64,000 nucleotides of DNA from Comamonas halotolerans (GTDB lineage: Bacteria; Pseudomonadota; Gammaproteobacteria; Burkholderiales; Burkholderiaceae_C): contig NZ_JASAUZ010000023.1 of assembly GCF_030162935.1 (NCBI RefSeq), forward strand, positions 1 through 64,000, written 5' to 3'. The notes beneath the pieces were generated by a model, which saw nothing but the letters and a program-made list of their open reading frames with translations, had not been told where the DNA came from and did no database searches. Made by a program: the position numbers and the translations under genes. Position 1 is the first letter of the stretch; each line of letters opens with the position of its first letter. Of the stretch, positions 30,364-41,091 are shown one piece after another.

Positions 30364-31242
30364 CTAAGGGTTTTGCATCAAGTCCAGCTTCATCAAATCA
30401 TCTTGAACCTGCAAGGCAACGTCTGAGCCGGGCTCAAGCAAAGCGAGCAATGCCTGCCAGTGTGTACGGGCTATGTCAAACTCTCCTTGCTGCACGGCTG
30501 CAGCCCCGGCCAACGCCAAGGCCTTGGGCTGCGCAGCATCAAGGCTCAAGGCCTGTTCAATGGAAGCTGCAGCCATTTTCAGATCTCCCCCGCCAGCAGA
30601 CGCCTGGGCATCAGCCCTGTCCGCCCACAGACGCGCTTGCTCCTGCGATCCTGCGTCTTGCTTTGCTGCGAGTGCAATTGCACGCTGGTATGCCTGATCT
30701 GCATCGGCATAGCGCTCCATCACTTCATAAGAGCGCGCCAGCATCACCCAGCCAGGCAAATTGTCCGGTTCGGCCTGCAAGCGCTGCGCCAGCCCATCCA
30801 CCATGGACTCCACACGCACCTGTCCGGCACCATGTCCCAGCTCATCACTTTGTGCCAGGCGTGCAGCGGCCTGTGGGTCCCCCACCTGCAGATACAAACC
30901 CAAAGCCGCTACCGGCACCAGCACAGCCAGAACCAACCCTGTCATGCGCATCAGCCAGGGATTGTGTTTCCACGATTTCAATGCAGCCCGCTGATCAAGC
31001 TCGGCGAGTAAACGACGCTGCAACTCATCTTCAGCCTGCGCTCTGTCGGCAGCGCTCAAATTACCTGCGTGCAGCTCTCTATCGAGTTCACCGAGTTGCG
31101 CACGGTACAAATTGCGCAGTGTTTCATCCGTGCTGTGCAACGGCGCTGCTGCTTGCTCTTTCAACAGTGTGGGCAGCAAAACCAGCAAGCTCACAAGCAG
31201 CAATACCAGCGCCCCCAACCACAATGCATGGAGTTCCGTCAT
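30364..31242 (-). CDS. ccmI: Cytochrome c maturation protein CcmI (TPR apocytochrome chaperone)
   Basis: 292 residues. Two TM helices (about 8-26 and 93-115) flank a cytoplasmic loop with Leu/Arg heptads, followed by a periplasmic TPR domain (GWVMLARSYEVMERYADADQAYQRAI is typical, about residues 155-190). CcmI (CycH) holds apocytochrome c for ligation. Its start overlaps the ccmH stop by 4 bases. It is the last gene of the nap-ccm unit. Confidence 0.9.
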   Translation of the reverse strand: MTELHALWLGALVLLLVSLLVLLPTLLKEQAAAPLHSTDETLRNLYRAQLGELDRELHAGNLSAADRAQAEDELQRRLLAELDQRAALKSWKHNPWLMRMTGLVLAVLVPVAALGLYLQVGDPQAAARLAQSDELGHGAGQVRVESMVDGLAQRLQAEPDNLPGWVMLARSYEVMERYADADQAYQRAIALAAKQDAGSQEQARLWADRADAQASAGGGDLKMAAASIEQALSLDAAQPKALALAGAAAVQQGEFDIARTHWQALLALLEPGSDVALQVQDDLMKLDLMQNP

Positions 31243-31700
31243 GGCTGCTCCTTGTCTTTCGTCATGTCATCACCTTGGGCCAACCATGTCGCGGCACGCT
31301 GGCGCTCCTGCTGCGTCAGCCCCGGTGAGCTGGCCTGGATGCGTCGATGCAGCGTACGCCACATGAGCGCAAAGCCACCCAGCACAGCCACAAAAGGCAA
31401 GCACCAAAGCAGCCATGTCGATGGCTTCCATGGCGGTGCATAGCGCACAAATGAACCATAACGCTGCTCAAAGAAGGCCACCACCTGCGCATCGCTTTGG
31501 CCCTGCGCCAGCTGCTGTGCAATCTGCTTGCGCATATCCTTGGCAATTGGCGCCTGAGACTCTGCCACCGTCTGGTTCTGACAAACCACGCAGCGCAGTT
31601 GCTCAGCCAGTGCTGCTTCGCGTGCCACCAAATCATCGGACTGTGCCCATGCTCCGCTGCAGCACAGGGCCGCACTCATCACCAATGTCCACGCTTTCAT
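31239..31700 (-). CDS. ccmH: Cytochrome c maturation protein CcmH (apocytochrome thiol reductant)
   Basis: 153 residues from the ATG at 31700, where a signal peptide begins; a longer upstream frame runs through ccmG. The redox motif LRCVVCQNQ (Cys37, Cys40) matches the LRCxxC signature. A C-terminal TM helix (about 93-113) anchors it. CcmH keeps the CxxCH thiols of apocytochromes reduced together with CcmG. It overlaps ccmG and ccmI by 4 bases each. Confidence 0.93.
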   Translation of the reverse strand: MKAWTLVMSAALCCSGAWAQSDDLVAREAALAEQLRCVVCQNQTVAESQAPIAKDMRKQIAQQLAQGQSDAQVVAFFEQRYGSFVRYAPPWKPSTWLLWCLPFVAVLGGFALMWRTLHRRIQASSPGLTQQERQRAATWLAQGDDMTKDKEQP

Positions 31701-32221
31701 TGCACAGCCCTCACCACCGGCATCAGTTTGTCTCGCCACACCTCGGGGGTGACAGGACCCAGGTGGCGATAGCGCACACGCCCCTGGGCATCAATGACAA
31801 AAGTCTCTGGCACGGCATGAATACCAAAATCCATGCCCACACGCCCATCTGCATCCACACCTGAAATCACATACGGATTGCCTGCTACACGCAACAGCGC
31901 CTGGGCCTTGTGCAGCTCGTCTTTGTAATTGAGTCCATATACAGGCACTTGCTCTTGCTGCGACAGCTGCGCCAGCACCGGCATTTCCTGGCGGCAGGGC
32001 GCACACCATGAGGCCCATACATTCAGCAGCCAAACTTGGCCTTGTTGCGCCTGGGGCTGCCACCGGACAGCATTGTCAGCAGCACCCAGCACCGGCAACT
32101 CAAACGCGGGGATGGGCTGCTCCAGCAAGGCTGATTCCAGCGCACGCGGATCTCGCTGCAACCCCAGGCCCAGCATGACTGCCAGACCCAGAAAAATCGC
32201 CAAAGGAATTGCAAAACGCAT
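31697..32221 (-). CDS. ccmG: Thiol:disulfide oxidoreductase CcmG/DsbE
   Basis: 174 residues counting from the second of two adjacent ATGs (32224 and 32221). The AGGAGG site lies one base before the first and four before the second, so the second is the likelier start. One N-terminal TM helix precedes a thioredoxin fold with WASWCAPC (Cys73, Cys76) and the cis-proline loop VPETFVID. It supplies reductant to CcmH and apocytochromes in the periplasm. Confidence 0.93.
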   Translation of the reverse strand: MRFAIPLAIFLGLAVMLGLGLQRDPRALESALLEQPIPAFELPVLGAADNAVRWQPQAQQGQVWLLNVWASWCAPCRQEMPVLAQLSQQEQVPVYGLNYKDELHKAQALLRVAGNPYVISGVDADGRVGMDFGIHAVPETFVIDAQGRVRYRHLGPVTPEVWRDKLMPVVRAVQ

Positions 32222-34224
32222 CATGCCTCCTGCCTTGCCATCGCCAAATTCCCGCTGTTGTGCACACGCTGGCGAGTGCTGCGAAAGCGCTTGTCCATCA
32301 GGCTCAAGCCTGCTCCCAGCGCCATCATGAAGGTGCCCAGCCATATCCAGTCCATCATGGGCTTGATCTGCACGCGCAGCGTCCAGGCCATGCCTTGCGC
32401 ATCCAGTGGCTCGCCCAGCGCAATAAACACATCTCTGTGCCAGTTGCTGTCAATGGCGGCCTGACTCAAGCCCATGCTTTGCACACGGTAAGCACGCTTT
32501 TCCGGGTACATATCCCACTGCGCATCACCTTGGCTTACGCGAAAGTGCGCGCGCTGCGCATCGTAGTTCGGGCCAGAGACCGCTTGCAGGCTTTCAAAGT
32601 GAAAGCGATAACCTCCGACCTCCAGACTCTGGCCTTGCTGCACACTGGTTTCACGCTTGGTTTCCAGCCCGTTGGCAGCGCTGACCGCAATGACGAAGAT
32701 GCCCACTCCGGTATGCGCCATCAGCGTGCCCCACCAGCCCCAAGGTTGTCGCACAATGCGTTGCCAGCCCTGTCCTTGTCGCAAGGCAGGCACCAGGCGT
32801 TGCCAGGCATGTGCCCAAGTACTGAGCACGCACCACAAGCCCAGTGCCAAACCCAGCAACGTTGTGGTGGATATCTGCCAGCCCTGCTGCCCTTGCGCCA
32901 GATACAGCAGAACCACACAGACCACCGTCACCACGACCGCCATGCGTAATCGGGCCCACAGCTCGCGTGCGCAACCCTGCTTCCACCGCGCTATCGTGCC
33001 AACACCCATGAGCGCCAGTGCTGGCAGCACCAAAGGCAGGAACACGGCTTCAAAATACGGCGGCCCCACCGAAATTTTCTCGTCACGCAGCACATCCAGC
33101 GCCAGCGGATACAGCGTGCCGATCAACACCGCCAATGCACCGGCGGTGAACAACACATTGTTGATGAGCAGCAGCGTCTCTCGCGACAGCCAGCTGAACT
33201 GGCCGCCGCCCTTGCCCAGCTCGGGTGCTCGCCATGCATACAGCCACAGCGAAGTGCCCACCACCGCCACAATGAAGCACAAGATAAACAGGCCACGGCC
33301 AGGGTCCACAGCAAACGCATGCACCGAGGTCAACACCCCTGAACGCACGAGGAAGGTGCCCAGCAAACACAGCGAGAACGCACAGATCGCCAGCAAGGCC
33401 GACCAACTGCGAAATGCGCCCCGCTGATCCGTCACTATCAAAGAGTGCAGCAATGCCGTCCCCACCAGCCAAGGCATGAACGAGGCGTTTTCGACGGGGT
33501 CCCAGAACCACCAGCCACCCCAGCCCAGCACGTAGTAAGCCCAGGCACTTCCCAGCAAGATGCCCACCGTCAGAAACGCCCAGGCGGCCAGCGTCCATGA
33601 GCGAGACCAACGCGCCCATGCGGCGCCCAGTTCCCCCGAGATCAATGCCGCCAGAGCAAATGCAAACGGCACGGCAAAACCCACATAGCCCATGTACAGC
33701 AACGGGGGGTGAAACACCATGCCGGGGTCTTGCAGCAATGGGTTGAGGTCTTTGCCTACCAGCGCAGCTGGAACAAGCCGCAGGAATGGATTGGAGAGAA
33801 ACAGCAAAAACAGCAGCAAGCCCACGCTGATCCAGCCCAGAACTGCCAGTACCCGCGCAACGAAATCTTCTGGCAAAGCCTGGCTGCGCCAGGCCACCGC
33901 CACACTCCAGCATGCCAGCAGCACTTGCCACAGCAGCATGGAGCCTTCATGCCCCCCCCAAAATGCGGTGAGCTTGTAGATGGTGGGCAAATCCTGGTGC
34001 GAGTTGGCTGCCACGTACAGCACCGAGTAGTCTCCCACCCAGAAACACCAGATCAATATTGCCGTTGACAGCAGCGAAAGCGCGCACTGCAACACTGCAG
34101 CAGGCCGTGCCACACGCACCCAGGCCACAATGCCCAGCTGCGCCCCCAGCAATGGCAGCGTGGACTGCACCACCGCCACAATCAAGGCCAGCACCAGTGC
34201 GAAAACACCCAACTCAGCAATCAT
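32221..34224 (-). CDS. ccmF: Cytochrome c haem lyase subunit CcmF
   Basis: 667 residues, polytopic. The periplasmic tryptophan-rich WWD segment [17 protein letters not shown] spans 234-250, with conserved histidines around (GGHEGS at 91-95; [10 protein letters not shown] at 171-180). CcmF receives holo-CcmE and ligates haem to apocytochrome with CcmH and CcmI. The stop codon overlaps the ccmG start and the start overlaps the ccmE stop by 4 bases. Confidence 0.96.
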   Translation of the reverse strand: MIAELGVFALVLALIVAVVQSTLPLLGAQLGIVAWVRVARPAAVLQCALSLLSTAILIWCFWVGDYSVLYVAANSHQDLPTIYKLTAFWGGHEGSMLLWQVLLACWSVAVAWRSQALPEDFVARVLAVLGWISVGLLLFLLFLSNPFLRLVPAALVGKDLNPLLQDPGMVFHPPLLYMGYVGFAVPFAFALAALISGELGAAWARWSRSWTLAAWAFLTVGILLGSAWAYYVLGWGGWWFWDPVENASFMPWLVGTALLHSLIVTDQRGAFRSWSALLAICAFSLCLLGTFLVRSGVLTSVHAFAVDPGRGLFILCFIVAVVGTSLWLYAWRAPELGKGGGQFSWLSRETLLLINNVLFTAGALAVLIGTLYPLALDVLRDEKISVGPPYFEAVFLPLVLPALALMGVGTIARWKQGCARELWARLRMAVVVTVVCVVLLYLAQGQQGWQISTTTLLGLALGLWCVLSTWAHAWQRLVPALRQGQGWQRIVRQPWGWWGTLMAHTGVGIFVIAVSAANGLETKRETSVQQGQSLEVGGYRFHFESLQAVSGPNYDAQRAHFRVSQGDAQWDMYPEKRAYRVQSMGLSQAAIDSNWHRDVFIALGEPLDAQGMAWTLRVQIKPMMDWIWLGTFMMALGAGLSLMDKRFRSTRQRVHNSGNLAMARQEA

Positions 34225-34664
34225 GGTTGGGCCTTCACGGTCTGGGCTGCATCTTCCAGCGCCTTGGCTGCCTCTGGCGGCATGTAGTTCTCATCGTGCT
34301 TGGCCAAAACTTCGCTGGCTTCAAACCAGCCTGAGCTTTGCAACTTGCCTGACACCACCACGCCCTTGCCTTCTTTGAACAAATCCGGCAACAAGCCTTG
34401 GTAGCGCACCGGCACCTGCTGCACCTCATCGGTCACCACAAACTGCACCTGCAGCCCATCGGTAGAACGCTGCAATGAGCCCTCCTCGACCAAGCCGCCC
34501 ACTCGAAAAGCGGCATCGGCTGGTGCCTGCCCCGCCTGCACCTGGCTGGGGCTATAGAAAAACATGACATTGGCATCAAGCGCACGCAGCACCAGCGTCA
34601 CCGCCAAACCGACCAGTGCCACGCCCGCCAGCACCCACATCAAACGTTTCTTGCGCGGTTTCAT
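34221..34664 (-). CDS. ccmE: Haem chaperone CcmE
   Basis: 147 residues from the ATG at 34664 (start MKPRKKR, then a TM helix at about 9-27). The covalent haem site His123 lies in [12 protein letters not shown], and Tyr127 serves as an axial ligand: the classic HxxxY form rather than the CxxxY of archaeal type. It shuttles haem from CcmABCD to CcmF. Confidence 0.95.
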   Translation of the reverse strand: MKPRKKRLMWVLAGVALVGLAVTLVLRALDANVMFFYSPSQVQAGQAPADAAFRVGGLVEEGSLQRSTDGLQVQFVVTDEVQQVPVRYQGLLPDLFKEGKGVVVSGKLQSSGWFEASEVLAKHDENYMPPEAAKALEDAAQTVKAQP

Positions 34665-34792
34665 CACAACGCGTCCTCCTGCTGCACCTGTTGCGCTTTG
34701 CGCCAGCGCAGCCACAAACTGATGGCTTCTGCCAGCAGCAGTAGCGCACTGACGCCATAGGCCAGGGCTATATAAAAAGCATGGCTTTGCAT
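34664..34792 (-). CDS. ccmD: Haem exporter small subunit CcmD
   Basis: 42 residues: one TM helix (about 6-28) followed by a basic and glutamine-rich cytoplasmic tail ([12 protein letters not shown]). This is the usual size and layout of CcmD, which releases holo-CcmE from CcmABC. It is too short for many gene callers but well placed: the start touches the ccmC stop (TGATG) and the stop touches ccmE. Confidence 0.88.
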   Translation of the reverse strand: MQSHAFYIALAYGVSALLLLAEAISLWLRWRKAQQVQQEDAL

Positions 34793-35559
34793 CACAGTTG
34801 CTCCTCCTGTGCTCGCTCTCGAATCAAACACCGCGTGCGCACCAAACACACGGCCAAGGTGTAGGCCCAGCAAGCGAATGTCATGAGCAACATTCCCAGC
34901 AGCATGGTGTGCGTCATGCTCGGTGCGGCATCCATGCGGATGGTTGCGCCCTGGTGCAAGGTGCTCCACCACTGCACCGAAAAATAGATGATGGGCACAT
35001 TCACCACACCGGCCAGCAAGACAATGGCGCCAGCACTTTCGGCACGTTCTGTGTCTTCAATGGCAGAGACCACCCCGAGATAGCCCAGGTACAAAAACAG
35101 CAGGATCAGCTCAGAAGTCAACCGCGCATCCCAGACCCACCAGGCACCCCAAGTTGGTTTGCCCCAGGCCGCGCCCGTCCACAGGGCAATCACCGTAAAC
35201 AAGGCTCCCGTGGGCGCCAGCGCCCGCGCCAGCATCGGCGAAATTCTTGTGCGGTAAATCAGTCCCAGACCCGCATGCACGGCCGCAGCGACGTAGATCA
35301 GCATTGACATCCAGGCCGCAGGCACGTGCAAGAAGATGATGCGGTAGACCTCGCCTTGCTGGTGGTCTGTGGGAGCAATGCCAAATCCTACCCACAGACC
35401 CGCAACCGCCAAAGCCAACGCAGCAGCTGCCAGCCAGGGCCATAGACGAGCGGCCCAGTGGTCAAACACCAGGGGCGAAGCCAGCTGTCGCCAGCGAAAA
35501 CCTGCCTGCACCGCAGCAGGTACCGATCGCAAATCAGATTTGCCTGTATGAGGATTCAT
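34792..35559 (-). CDS. ccmC: Haem exporter subunit CcmC
   Basis: 255 residues from the ATG at 35559, one base after the ccmB stop. Six hydrophobic segments are visible, with the WWD motif [18 protein letters not shown] that presents haem to CcmE. Conserved periplasmic histidine HVPAAW flanks it. CcmC forms the CcmABCD complex that attaches haem to CcmE. Confidence 0.95.
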   Translation of the reverse strand: MNPHTGKSDLRSVPAAVQAGFRWRQLASPLVFDHWAARLWPWLAAAALALAVAGLWVGFGIAPTDHQQGEVYRIIFLHVPAAWMSMLIYVAAAVHAGLGLIYRTRISPMLARALAPTGALFTVIALWTGAAWGKPTWGAWWVWDARLTSELILLFLYLGYLGVVSAIEDTERAESAGAIVLLAGVVNVPIIYFSVQWWSTLHQGATIRMDAAPSMTHTMLLGMLLMTFACWAYTLAVCLVRTRCLIRERAQEEQL

Positions 35560-35560
35560 A

Positions 35561-36217
35561 TCATTCCAGCGCCAGACGCAATGCCGCAGCAATGGCCCAT
35601 GGCCCAGCCAATAACGCCAAGCACAGGCATGCGCCGAGCAAATTCAAAGAGGGAGCCGAAGGCAGCCCCAGCAAGGCTTGCGTGACGGCATGGCTTCCAA
35701 AAATCAAGATGGGGACGCACAAAGGCAGCACCACCAAGGTCAGCAGCAACTGACCGCGCAACCCCAGCGTCAACGCTGCCCCCAAGGCGGCTAGCAAGCA
35801 CAGGCTGGGCGTGCCCAGTGCCAGTGACAGCAGCAACACCGCAATCACTTCATTGCTCAAACCGTATTGCCAGCCCAGCAAAGGTGCTGCCAGCAGCAAA
35901 GGCATCACGCCGACCATCCATTGCGCAAATACCTTCAAGCCCACCAGCAATGGCAGCGGTGTGGCAGCCAATGTCCATTGCTCCAACGAGCCATCGGAAT
36001 AGTCACTTTCAAACAAACGGTGCTGGCCCAGCAACACGGCAAGCAAGGCCGCAACCCACACCACACCGGGAGCGATCTGGCGCAGCAACGCGCCATCTGG
36101 CCCTAAAGCCAAAGGAAAAAGACTGCCGACCATGACGAAAAAGGCCAGCCCACTCAAAGCGTCCACCGGACGCCGCATGGCCAGTCGCAATTCACGAGCA
36201 ATCACGCCGCGCATCAT
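35561..36217 (-). CDS. ccmB: Haem exporter subunit CcmB
   Basis: 218 residues from the first of two ATGs (36217), which has GGAGG seven bases upstream; the upstream open frame is antisense-free overlap with ccmA and not used. About six TM helices, with the family block ESDYSDGSLEQWTLA after the second. CcmB pairs with the ATPase CcmA. The start overlaps the ccmA stop (ATGATGA-type junction). Confidence 0.94.
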   Translation of the reverse strand: MMRGVIARELRLAMRRPVDALSGLAFFVMVGSLFPLALGPDGALLRQIAPGVVWVAALLAVLLGQHRLFESDYSDGSLEQWTLAATPLPLLVGLKVFAQWMVGVMPLLLAAPLLGWQYGLSNEVIAVLLLSLALGTPSLCLLAALGAALTLGLRGQLLLTLVVLPLCVPILIFGSHAVTQALLGLPSAPSLNLLGACLCLALLAGPWAIAAALRLALE

Positions 36218-36894
36218 GCTGCAGCCTCCAGCACGCGCATTTGAGGGGCTTGAGCACTCAAGTCCAGCACCCGTGTCGGCGTATTCGGTACAGTGATTCC
36301 ACGGTGGCTTACAACAATGCTCAGGCCTCCCGCCTGGGCATGCGCAGCCAGAAGATCTGCCAGCCATATGCAAGCCTGCGCATCCAGGGCATTGTCTGGC
36401 TCATCCAGCAGCCACACGGAGCGGCCACTCAGCATTACTCGCGTCAATGCCAAGCGCCGGCGCTGTCCTTGCGAAAGGCGCGCTACTGGCCGCTGCATCA
36501 AATCCGCCAAACCCAGTTGCTCAAGCACTGGCACGACCTGCTTGGCCGACCAGCACACGCCCTGCATCTGCAAGGCAAAGCGCAAGTTCTCCATGCCGCT
36601 AAGGGCATCGCTCATTGCACATTGATGCCCCAGATAAGCCAGTTGCAGCTGAAATTCAGGGTGGCGAGCCGTCACTTGCCGACCGCACCATATCAACTCA
36701 CCTGCGCGCCAGCTCATCAAGCCCGCCAGGCTGCGCAGCAAGGTGCTTTTGCCTGTGCCATTGCCGCCTTGCAGCAGCAAAATCTGGCCCGACTGCACTT
36801 CCAAGTCAATATCTCGCAACAGCACACGTCCATTGCGAATGCACCCAAAGCCCGCCACTTGCAGGCTTTGGGATGCAGGTAACGCATTCACCAT
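36214..36894 (-). CDS. ccmA: Haem exporter ATP-binding subunit CcmA
   Basis: 226 residues from the ATG at 36894, 4 bases after the napC stop. Walker A is GGNGTGKST (43-51), the ABC signature is LSQGQRRRLAL, and Walker B is WLLDEPDNALD. ATP hydrolysis drives release of holo-CcmE from CcmC. Its position directly behind napC joins cytochrome maturation to the nitrate reductase genes. Confidence 0.94.
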   Translation of the reverse strand: MVNALPASQSLQVAGFGCIRNGRVLLRDIDLEVQSGQILLLQGGNGTGKSTLLRSLAGLMSWRAGELIWCGRQVTARHPEFQLQLAYLGHQCAMSDALSGMENLRFALQMQGVCWSAKQVVPVLEQLGLADLMQRPVARLSQGQRRRLALTRVMLSGRSVWLLDEPDNALDAQACIWLADLLAAHAQAGGLSIVVSHRGITVPNTPTRVLDLSAQAPQMRVLEAAA

Positions 36895-36898
36895 GGAC

Positions 36899-37537
36899 TC
36901 AAGGCTTGGCAACTGCTACGGGTGAAGGAATCACTTGACCGGGCGTATCGCTTGGCCCTTCGCCTGGAGGAATATGCGGCAGGTTGTGCGCAATACCCTT
37001 GTGGCAATCGATACAGGTCTTTTCCTTGTTTGCCAAATACGTCGAGTGCATGTTCTGCGCACGCTGGCTCTGGCGTGTGAAGTCCATGGATTCATAGTTG
37101 TGGCAGTTGCGGCACTCCAGAGAGTCATTGGCTTTCAAACGCGACCATTCATGCTTGGCCAGTTCCAGACGCTTGGCTTCAAACTTTTCTGGCGTATCAA
37201 TGGTGCCAAAGATCTTGCCCCAGACTTCCTTGGAGGCCTGCATCTTGCGTGCCATCTTGTCTGTCCAGTTGTGTGGAACGTGACAGTCAGAGCAAATCGC
37301 ACGCACGCCAGAGCGATTGGTGTAGTGAATGGTGCTTTTCAGCTCAGCAAACACGTTATCGCGCATCTCATGGCAGCCCGTGCAGAACTTCTCGGTGTTG
37401 GTCACTTCCATGGCCGTATTGAAAGCACCCCAGAACAAGATGCCCGCAATAAAACCACCGATCGCCAAGAACCCCAGGCTGAAGTGCACACTGGGGCGGC
37501 GTATGACTCCCCAATAGCGCTTAAGTAAATTAAACAT
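36899..37537 (-). CDS. napC: NapC tetrahaem quinol dehydrogenase
   Basis: 212 residues. One N-terminal TM anchor (about 20-40) precedes a periplasmic domain with four haem c sites: Cys52-Cys55-His56, Cys82-Cys85-His86, Cys142-Cys145-His146 and Cys175-Cys178-His179. NapC/NirT proteins oxidise quinol and pass electrons to NapB. A proline-rich C-terminal tail follows the last haem. It lies 14 bases after napB and 4 before ccmA. Confidence 0.96.
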   Translation of the reverse strand: MFNLLKRYWGVIRRPSVHFSLGFLAIGGFIAGILFWGAFNTAMEVTNTEKFCTGCHEMRDNVFAELKSTIHYTNRSGVRAICSDCHVPHNWTDKMARKMQASKEVWGKIFGTIDTPEKFEAKRLELAKHEWSRLKANDSLECRNCHNYESMDFTRQSQRAQNMHSTYLANKEKTCIDCHKGIAHNLPHIPPGEGPSDTPGQVIPSPVAVAKP

Positions 37538-37551
37538 GCTTGGGCCTTACA

Positions 37552-38040
37552 TCAGTTTTTCTTGGCGGCATTGGCAGGGTTCTGCAATGCCTTGAGCAGC
37601 AGACTGTCCACGTCCTGGAAGGTGTTCGTCACAAAAGGACTCACGTTTTCCTGCCCCACGTGGCACTGCACGCAGTAGTAGCGACGCGTGGAAATCTGCT
37701 CCAGCGTATTGCCATCGCGGTCTTGGTAATGCGTTACAGACACAGGCACGGCTTGTGAGACTTCTGCCTTGGAGCGCGAGTGGCAGTCCATGCACTTGTT
37801 GAAGTTCTTGTCGACCTGGTAACCGTCAATACGGTGTGGAATCACTGGTGGCTGCTGTGCATAGTTACGTGTGCGGCGCACATCGTCATTCACGGCATTT
37901 CCCAGCACTGGAGGCGTGGTTGTCTCCAGCACAGGGGCCGGGCCCCGGGCCTTGTCGTACAGCGGTTCCGCCGACACGCTCACAGAGGTCAACCCCGCAC
38001 ACAGCATCAGCGCCATTCCCAGTTTTCTAATGAGTTTCAT
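37552..38040 (-). CDS. napB: NapB di-haem electron transfer subunit
   Basis: 162 residues with a Sec signal peptide (cleavage near VSA-EP, about 24). It has two CxxCH sites: Cys83-Cys86-His87 and Cys123-Cys126-His127. It is the small subunit of periplasmic nitrate reductase and passes electrons from NapC to NapA. It follows napA by 21 bases. Confidence 0.95.
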   Translation of the reverse strand: MKLIRKLGMALMLCAGLTSVSVSAEPLYDKARGPAPVLETTTPPVLGNAVNDDVRRTRNYAQQPPVIPHRIDGYQVDKNFNKCMDCHSRSKAEVSQAVPVSVTHYQDRDGNTLEQISTRRYYCVQCHVGQENVSPFVTNTFQDVDSLLLKALQNPANAAKKN

Positions 38041-38061
38041 AGTGGGCTCCTGTGCTTGTTC

Positions 38062-40557
38062 TTAGACCTTGGTGAGCTTTACTGCACACTTTTTAAAATC
38101 GGTCTGCAGCGAAATAGGATCGGTAGCGTCCAGTGTGACCTTGTTGATCAACTGGCTGGCGTCGAACCATGGCACATACACCAGACCACGTGGAGGCTTG
38201 TTGCGGCCACGGGTTTCCACACGTGAGCGAATCGAGCCTCGACGCGATGCAATCTCCACTTCGCTGCCGCGACGCAGCCCCAGCTCCTTGGCGTCATCAG
38301 GGTGCATGTAACACAGCGCATTAGGGACCGCGCGATGCAGCTCAGGGACACGGCGGGTCATCGAACCCGAGTGCCAATGCTCCAGCACGCGACCTGTGGA
38401 GAGCCAGAATGGGAACTCCTTGTCTGGCGCCTCTGCTGGTGGCTCATAAGGCAGCCCGAAAATGATCGCCTTGCCGTCCTTGTGCCCATAGAAGTCAAAA
38501 CCGCTACCTGGCTTCACGTAGGGGTCAGCACCTTCGCGATAGCGCCACTTCGTCTCTTTGCCATTGACCACCGGCCAGCGCAAGCCTCGGACCTGATGGT
38601 AGGTATCAAACGGCGCCAGGTCATGACCATGGCCACGGCCAAACGCAGCGTATTCCTCAAACAGGCCTTTTTGCGGATAGAAGCCGAACAGCTCTGCCTC
38701 ATGATTGTTGTAACCTGCCTCAATGTCGCTGACCGGGAACTTGTCCACCTGACCATTGCGATACAGCACATCAAACAGAGTCTTGCCACGCAAGTGCGGC
38801 GCCTTGTCCAGCAGCTCCTGTGGCCAGACCTCTTCAATCTTGAAGCGCTTGGAAAACTCCATCAACTGCCACAGGTCCGAGCGCGCTTCTCCGGGTGCTT
38901 TGACGAGTTGGTGCCAGAAGTGCGTGCGACGCTCTGCATTGCCATAGGCACCTTCCTTTTCCACCCACATCGCAGTAGGCAAAATCAGGTCGGCAGATAC
39001 AGCCGTCACTGTGGGGTAAGCATCTGAGACGACGATGAAGTTGTCGGGATTACGGTAGCCCGGATACCCTTCTTCCACCAGGTTCGCCGCAGCCTGCATA
39101 TTGTTGGTGACCTGCACCCAGTAAGCATTGAGCTTGCCATCCTTGAGCATGCGGTGCTGCTGCACGGCGTGGTAACCGGGCTTGCCCGGGATGGTGCCCT
39201 CAGGCAGCTTCCAGATCTTCTCTGCAATCTTGCGGTGCTCAGGGTTGGCCACCAGCATGTCTGCGGGCAGACGGTGCGAGAAGGTACCCACTTCACGTGC
39301 TGTACCGCAGGCTGAAGGCTGACCAGTCAGCGAGAAGGGGCTGTTGCCGGGCGTTGCGATCTTTCCGGTCAACAAGTGGATGTTGTAGACCAGATTGTTG
39401 GCCCAGACACCGCGCGTGTGCTGGTTGAAACCCATGGTCCAGAACGACACCACCTTGCGCTTAGGGTCGGCATACAGCTCTGCCAGCTCCAGCAAACGGT
39501 TGGCTGGCACACCCGTCAGCTTGGCCGTGTAGTCCAGGGTGTAGGTTGACACGAACTTGGCGTACTCTTCGAACGTCATGCTCTGCGCGCCGCCGGGATC
39601 ACCAGCATTCTTGGCTGATTTTTGCAGGGGGTGCTCGGGGCGCAATCCGTAACCGATGTCGGTATTGCCCAGCTTGAAGTTGCAGTGCTTGGACACGAAG
39701 TCCTGATTCACCTTCCCCGTCGTGATGATGTGGTTGGCGATGTAGTTCAGAATCGCCAGGTCTGTCTGCGGCTTGAAAGTCAGCTCGATGTCTGCCAGTT
39801 CATAGGAGCGATGCTCGAAGGTCGAGAGCACTGCCACCTTGACGTTCGGCGCACTCAGGCGACGGTCCGTCACCCGGGTCCACAACACCGGGTGCATCTC
39901 TGCCATGTTCGAGCCCCACAGAACAAACGTGTCTGTTGCCTCAATATCGTCATAACAACCCATGGGCTCGTCCATGCCGAAGGTACGCATGAAGCCCATC
40001 ACAGCAGAGGCCATGCAGTGACGTGCGTTGGGGTCAATGTTGTTGGTACGAAATCCTGCCTTGAACAGCTTGGAGGCAGCGTAGCCTTCCCACACCGTCC
40101 ACTGGCCCGAGCCAAACATGCCAACACCCGAAGGACCTTTTTCCTTGAGTGCCTTCTTGAACTGTTCGGCCATCACGTCAAAAGCGGTATCCCAGGAGAC
40201 ATGCTGAAATTCACCGTCCTTGGCGTATTTGCCATTCTTCATGCGCAGCAATGGCTGGGTCAAGCGATCCTCGCCATACATGATCTTCGACAAGAAGTAG
40301 CCTTTGACGCAGTTCAGACCACGGTTTACCTCGGCTTGCGGGTCACCTTGCGTTGCTACAACCTGGTTGTCCTTGACGGCCACCATCACACCACACCCTG
40401 TCCCGCAAAATCGGCAGGGTGCTTTGGACCACTTCATGGGAGCGCTGCCATTCGCAGCTGCTGCTTCTTGGGAGATGGCATTAATCGGAATGCCTGCAAC
40501 TGCGCCAGCGGCAGCAGCAGCAGATTGGCGAACGAAATCGCGTCGGGTGCTAGTCAT
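38062..40557 (-). CDS. napA: NapA periplasmic nitrate reductase catalytic subunit
   Basis: 831 residues. The N-terminal twin-arginine signal (STRRDFVR, then an Ala-rich helix) shows Tat export after cofactor loading. The [4Fe-4S] cysteines are Cys48, Cys51, Cys55 and Cys83. Cys181 (in ARHCMASAV) is the expected molybdenum ligand for the bis-MGD cofactor. The enzyme reduces nitrate to nitrite in the periplasm. Its start lies 8 bases inside napD. Confidence 0.98.
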   Translation of the reverse strand: MTSTRRDFVRQSAAAAAGAVAGIPINAISQEAAAANGSAPMKWSKAPCRFCGTGCGVMVAVKDNQVVATQGDPQAEVNRGLNCVKGYFLSKIMYGEDRLTQPLLRMKNGKYAKDGEFQHVSWDTAFDVMAEQFKKALKEKGPSGVGMFGSGQWTVWEGYAASKLFKAGFRTNNIDPNARHCMASAVMGFMRTFGMDEPMGCYDDIEATDTFVLWGSNMAEMHPVLWTRVTDRRLSAPNVKVAVLSTFEHRSYELADIELTFKPQTDLAILNYIANHIITTGKVNQDFVSKHCNFKLGNTDIGYGLRPEHPLQKSAKNAGDPGGAQSMTFEEYAKFVSTYTLDYTAKLTGVPANRLLELAELYADPKRKVVSFWTMGFNQHTRGVWANNLVYNIHLLTGKIATPGNSPFSLTGQPSACGTAREVGTFSHRLPADMLVANPEHRKIAEKIWKLPEGTIPGKPGYHAVQQHRMLKDGKLNAYWVQVTNNMQAAANLVEEGYPGYRNPDNFIVVSDAYPTVTAVSADLILPTAMWVEKEGAYGNAERRTHFWHQLVKAPGEARSDLWQLMEFSKRFKIEEVWPQELLDKAPHLRGKTLFDVLYRNGQVDKFPVSDIEAGYNNHEAELFGFYPQKGLFEEYAAFGRGHGHDLAPFDTYHQVRGLRWPVVNGKETKWRYREGADPYVKPGSGFDFYGHKDGKAIIFGLPYEPPAEAPDKEFPFWLSTGRVLEHWHSGSMTRRVPELHRAVPNALCYMHPDDAKELGLRRGSEVEIASRRGSIRSRVETRGRNKPPRGLVYVPWFDASQLINKVTLDATDPISLQTDFKKCAVKLTKV

Positions 40558-40825
40558 GTGTGACTCCCTTGATAAGTGATTGCCGGGGTTCTGTGTGTTG
40601 GTAGACCAATGAGACGTTAAGCACGCCCTCGATCTGTCGAATGTCCGCCACCTGATCCATGATGTTGGCTGCGGTAGGTCCCTCTAGAGTGACCACCAAC
40701 TTGCCATCAGGGTGCGTCCCGTGTACTTGCATGTCATGCATTGCCTGCAGTGCTTTTTCCACCAGCTCCAACGCTTCTGGTCTGACATGCACTACCAGAC
40801 TGGCTATATGCAGTTCATCGTTCAT
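40550..40825 (-). CDS. napD: NapD, NapA-specific Tat chaperone
   Basis: 91 residues. The ferredoxin-like NapD fold starts with the typical [12 protein letters not shown] and shows the [11 protein letters not shown] strand. NapD binds the NapA signal peptide to delay export until the molybdenum cofactor is inserted. It overlaps napA by 8 bases, consistent with coupled synthesis of the chaperone and its client. Confidence 0.93.
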   Translation of the reverse strand: MNDELHIASLVVHVRPEALELVEKALQAMHDMQVHGTHPDGKLVVTLEGPTAANIMDQVADIRQIEGVLNVSLVYQHTEPRQSLIKGVTHD

Positions 40826-40837
40826 GAGATCCCTGCT

Positions 40838-40996
40838 TTAAGCGTGTGGAGGGCCGGCAAACATCTGATAGAACCAGACGATGAAGCCATAAGCAGCAAT
40901 GATCACTCCCGCCAGCACAGGAGCCATGACGATGGTGAGGAATGCAAAGCTTCGAACCTCTTCTTTGCGCGTGGAAGTATTTTTTTTATCAGACAT
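40838..40996 (-). CDS. napE: NapE small membrane protein
   Basis: 52 residues from the ATG at 40996. A charged N-terminus (DKKNTSTRKEEVRSF) is followed by a single TM helix (about 19-42). An 18-codon upstream extension is open but lacks support. NapE is found with periplasmic nitrate reductases, and its role is not established. It is the first gene of the nap-ccm unit and lies 12 bases before napD. Confidence 0.88.
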   Translation of the reverse strand: MSDKKNTSTRKEEVRSFAFLTIVMAPVLAGVIIAAYGFIVWFYQMFAGPPHA

Positions 40997-41091
40997 GGGC
41001 CACCTTTCTGGAGGACTGCGCGCTGTGTGAAGCACCAAGAACCCATCCAACCATCCTGCTCAATCACACAGCTACCGTGGGTATTGACTGC

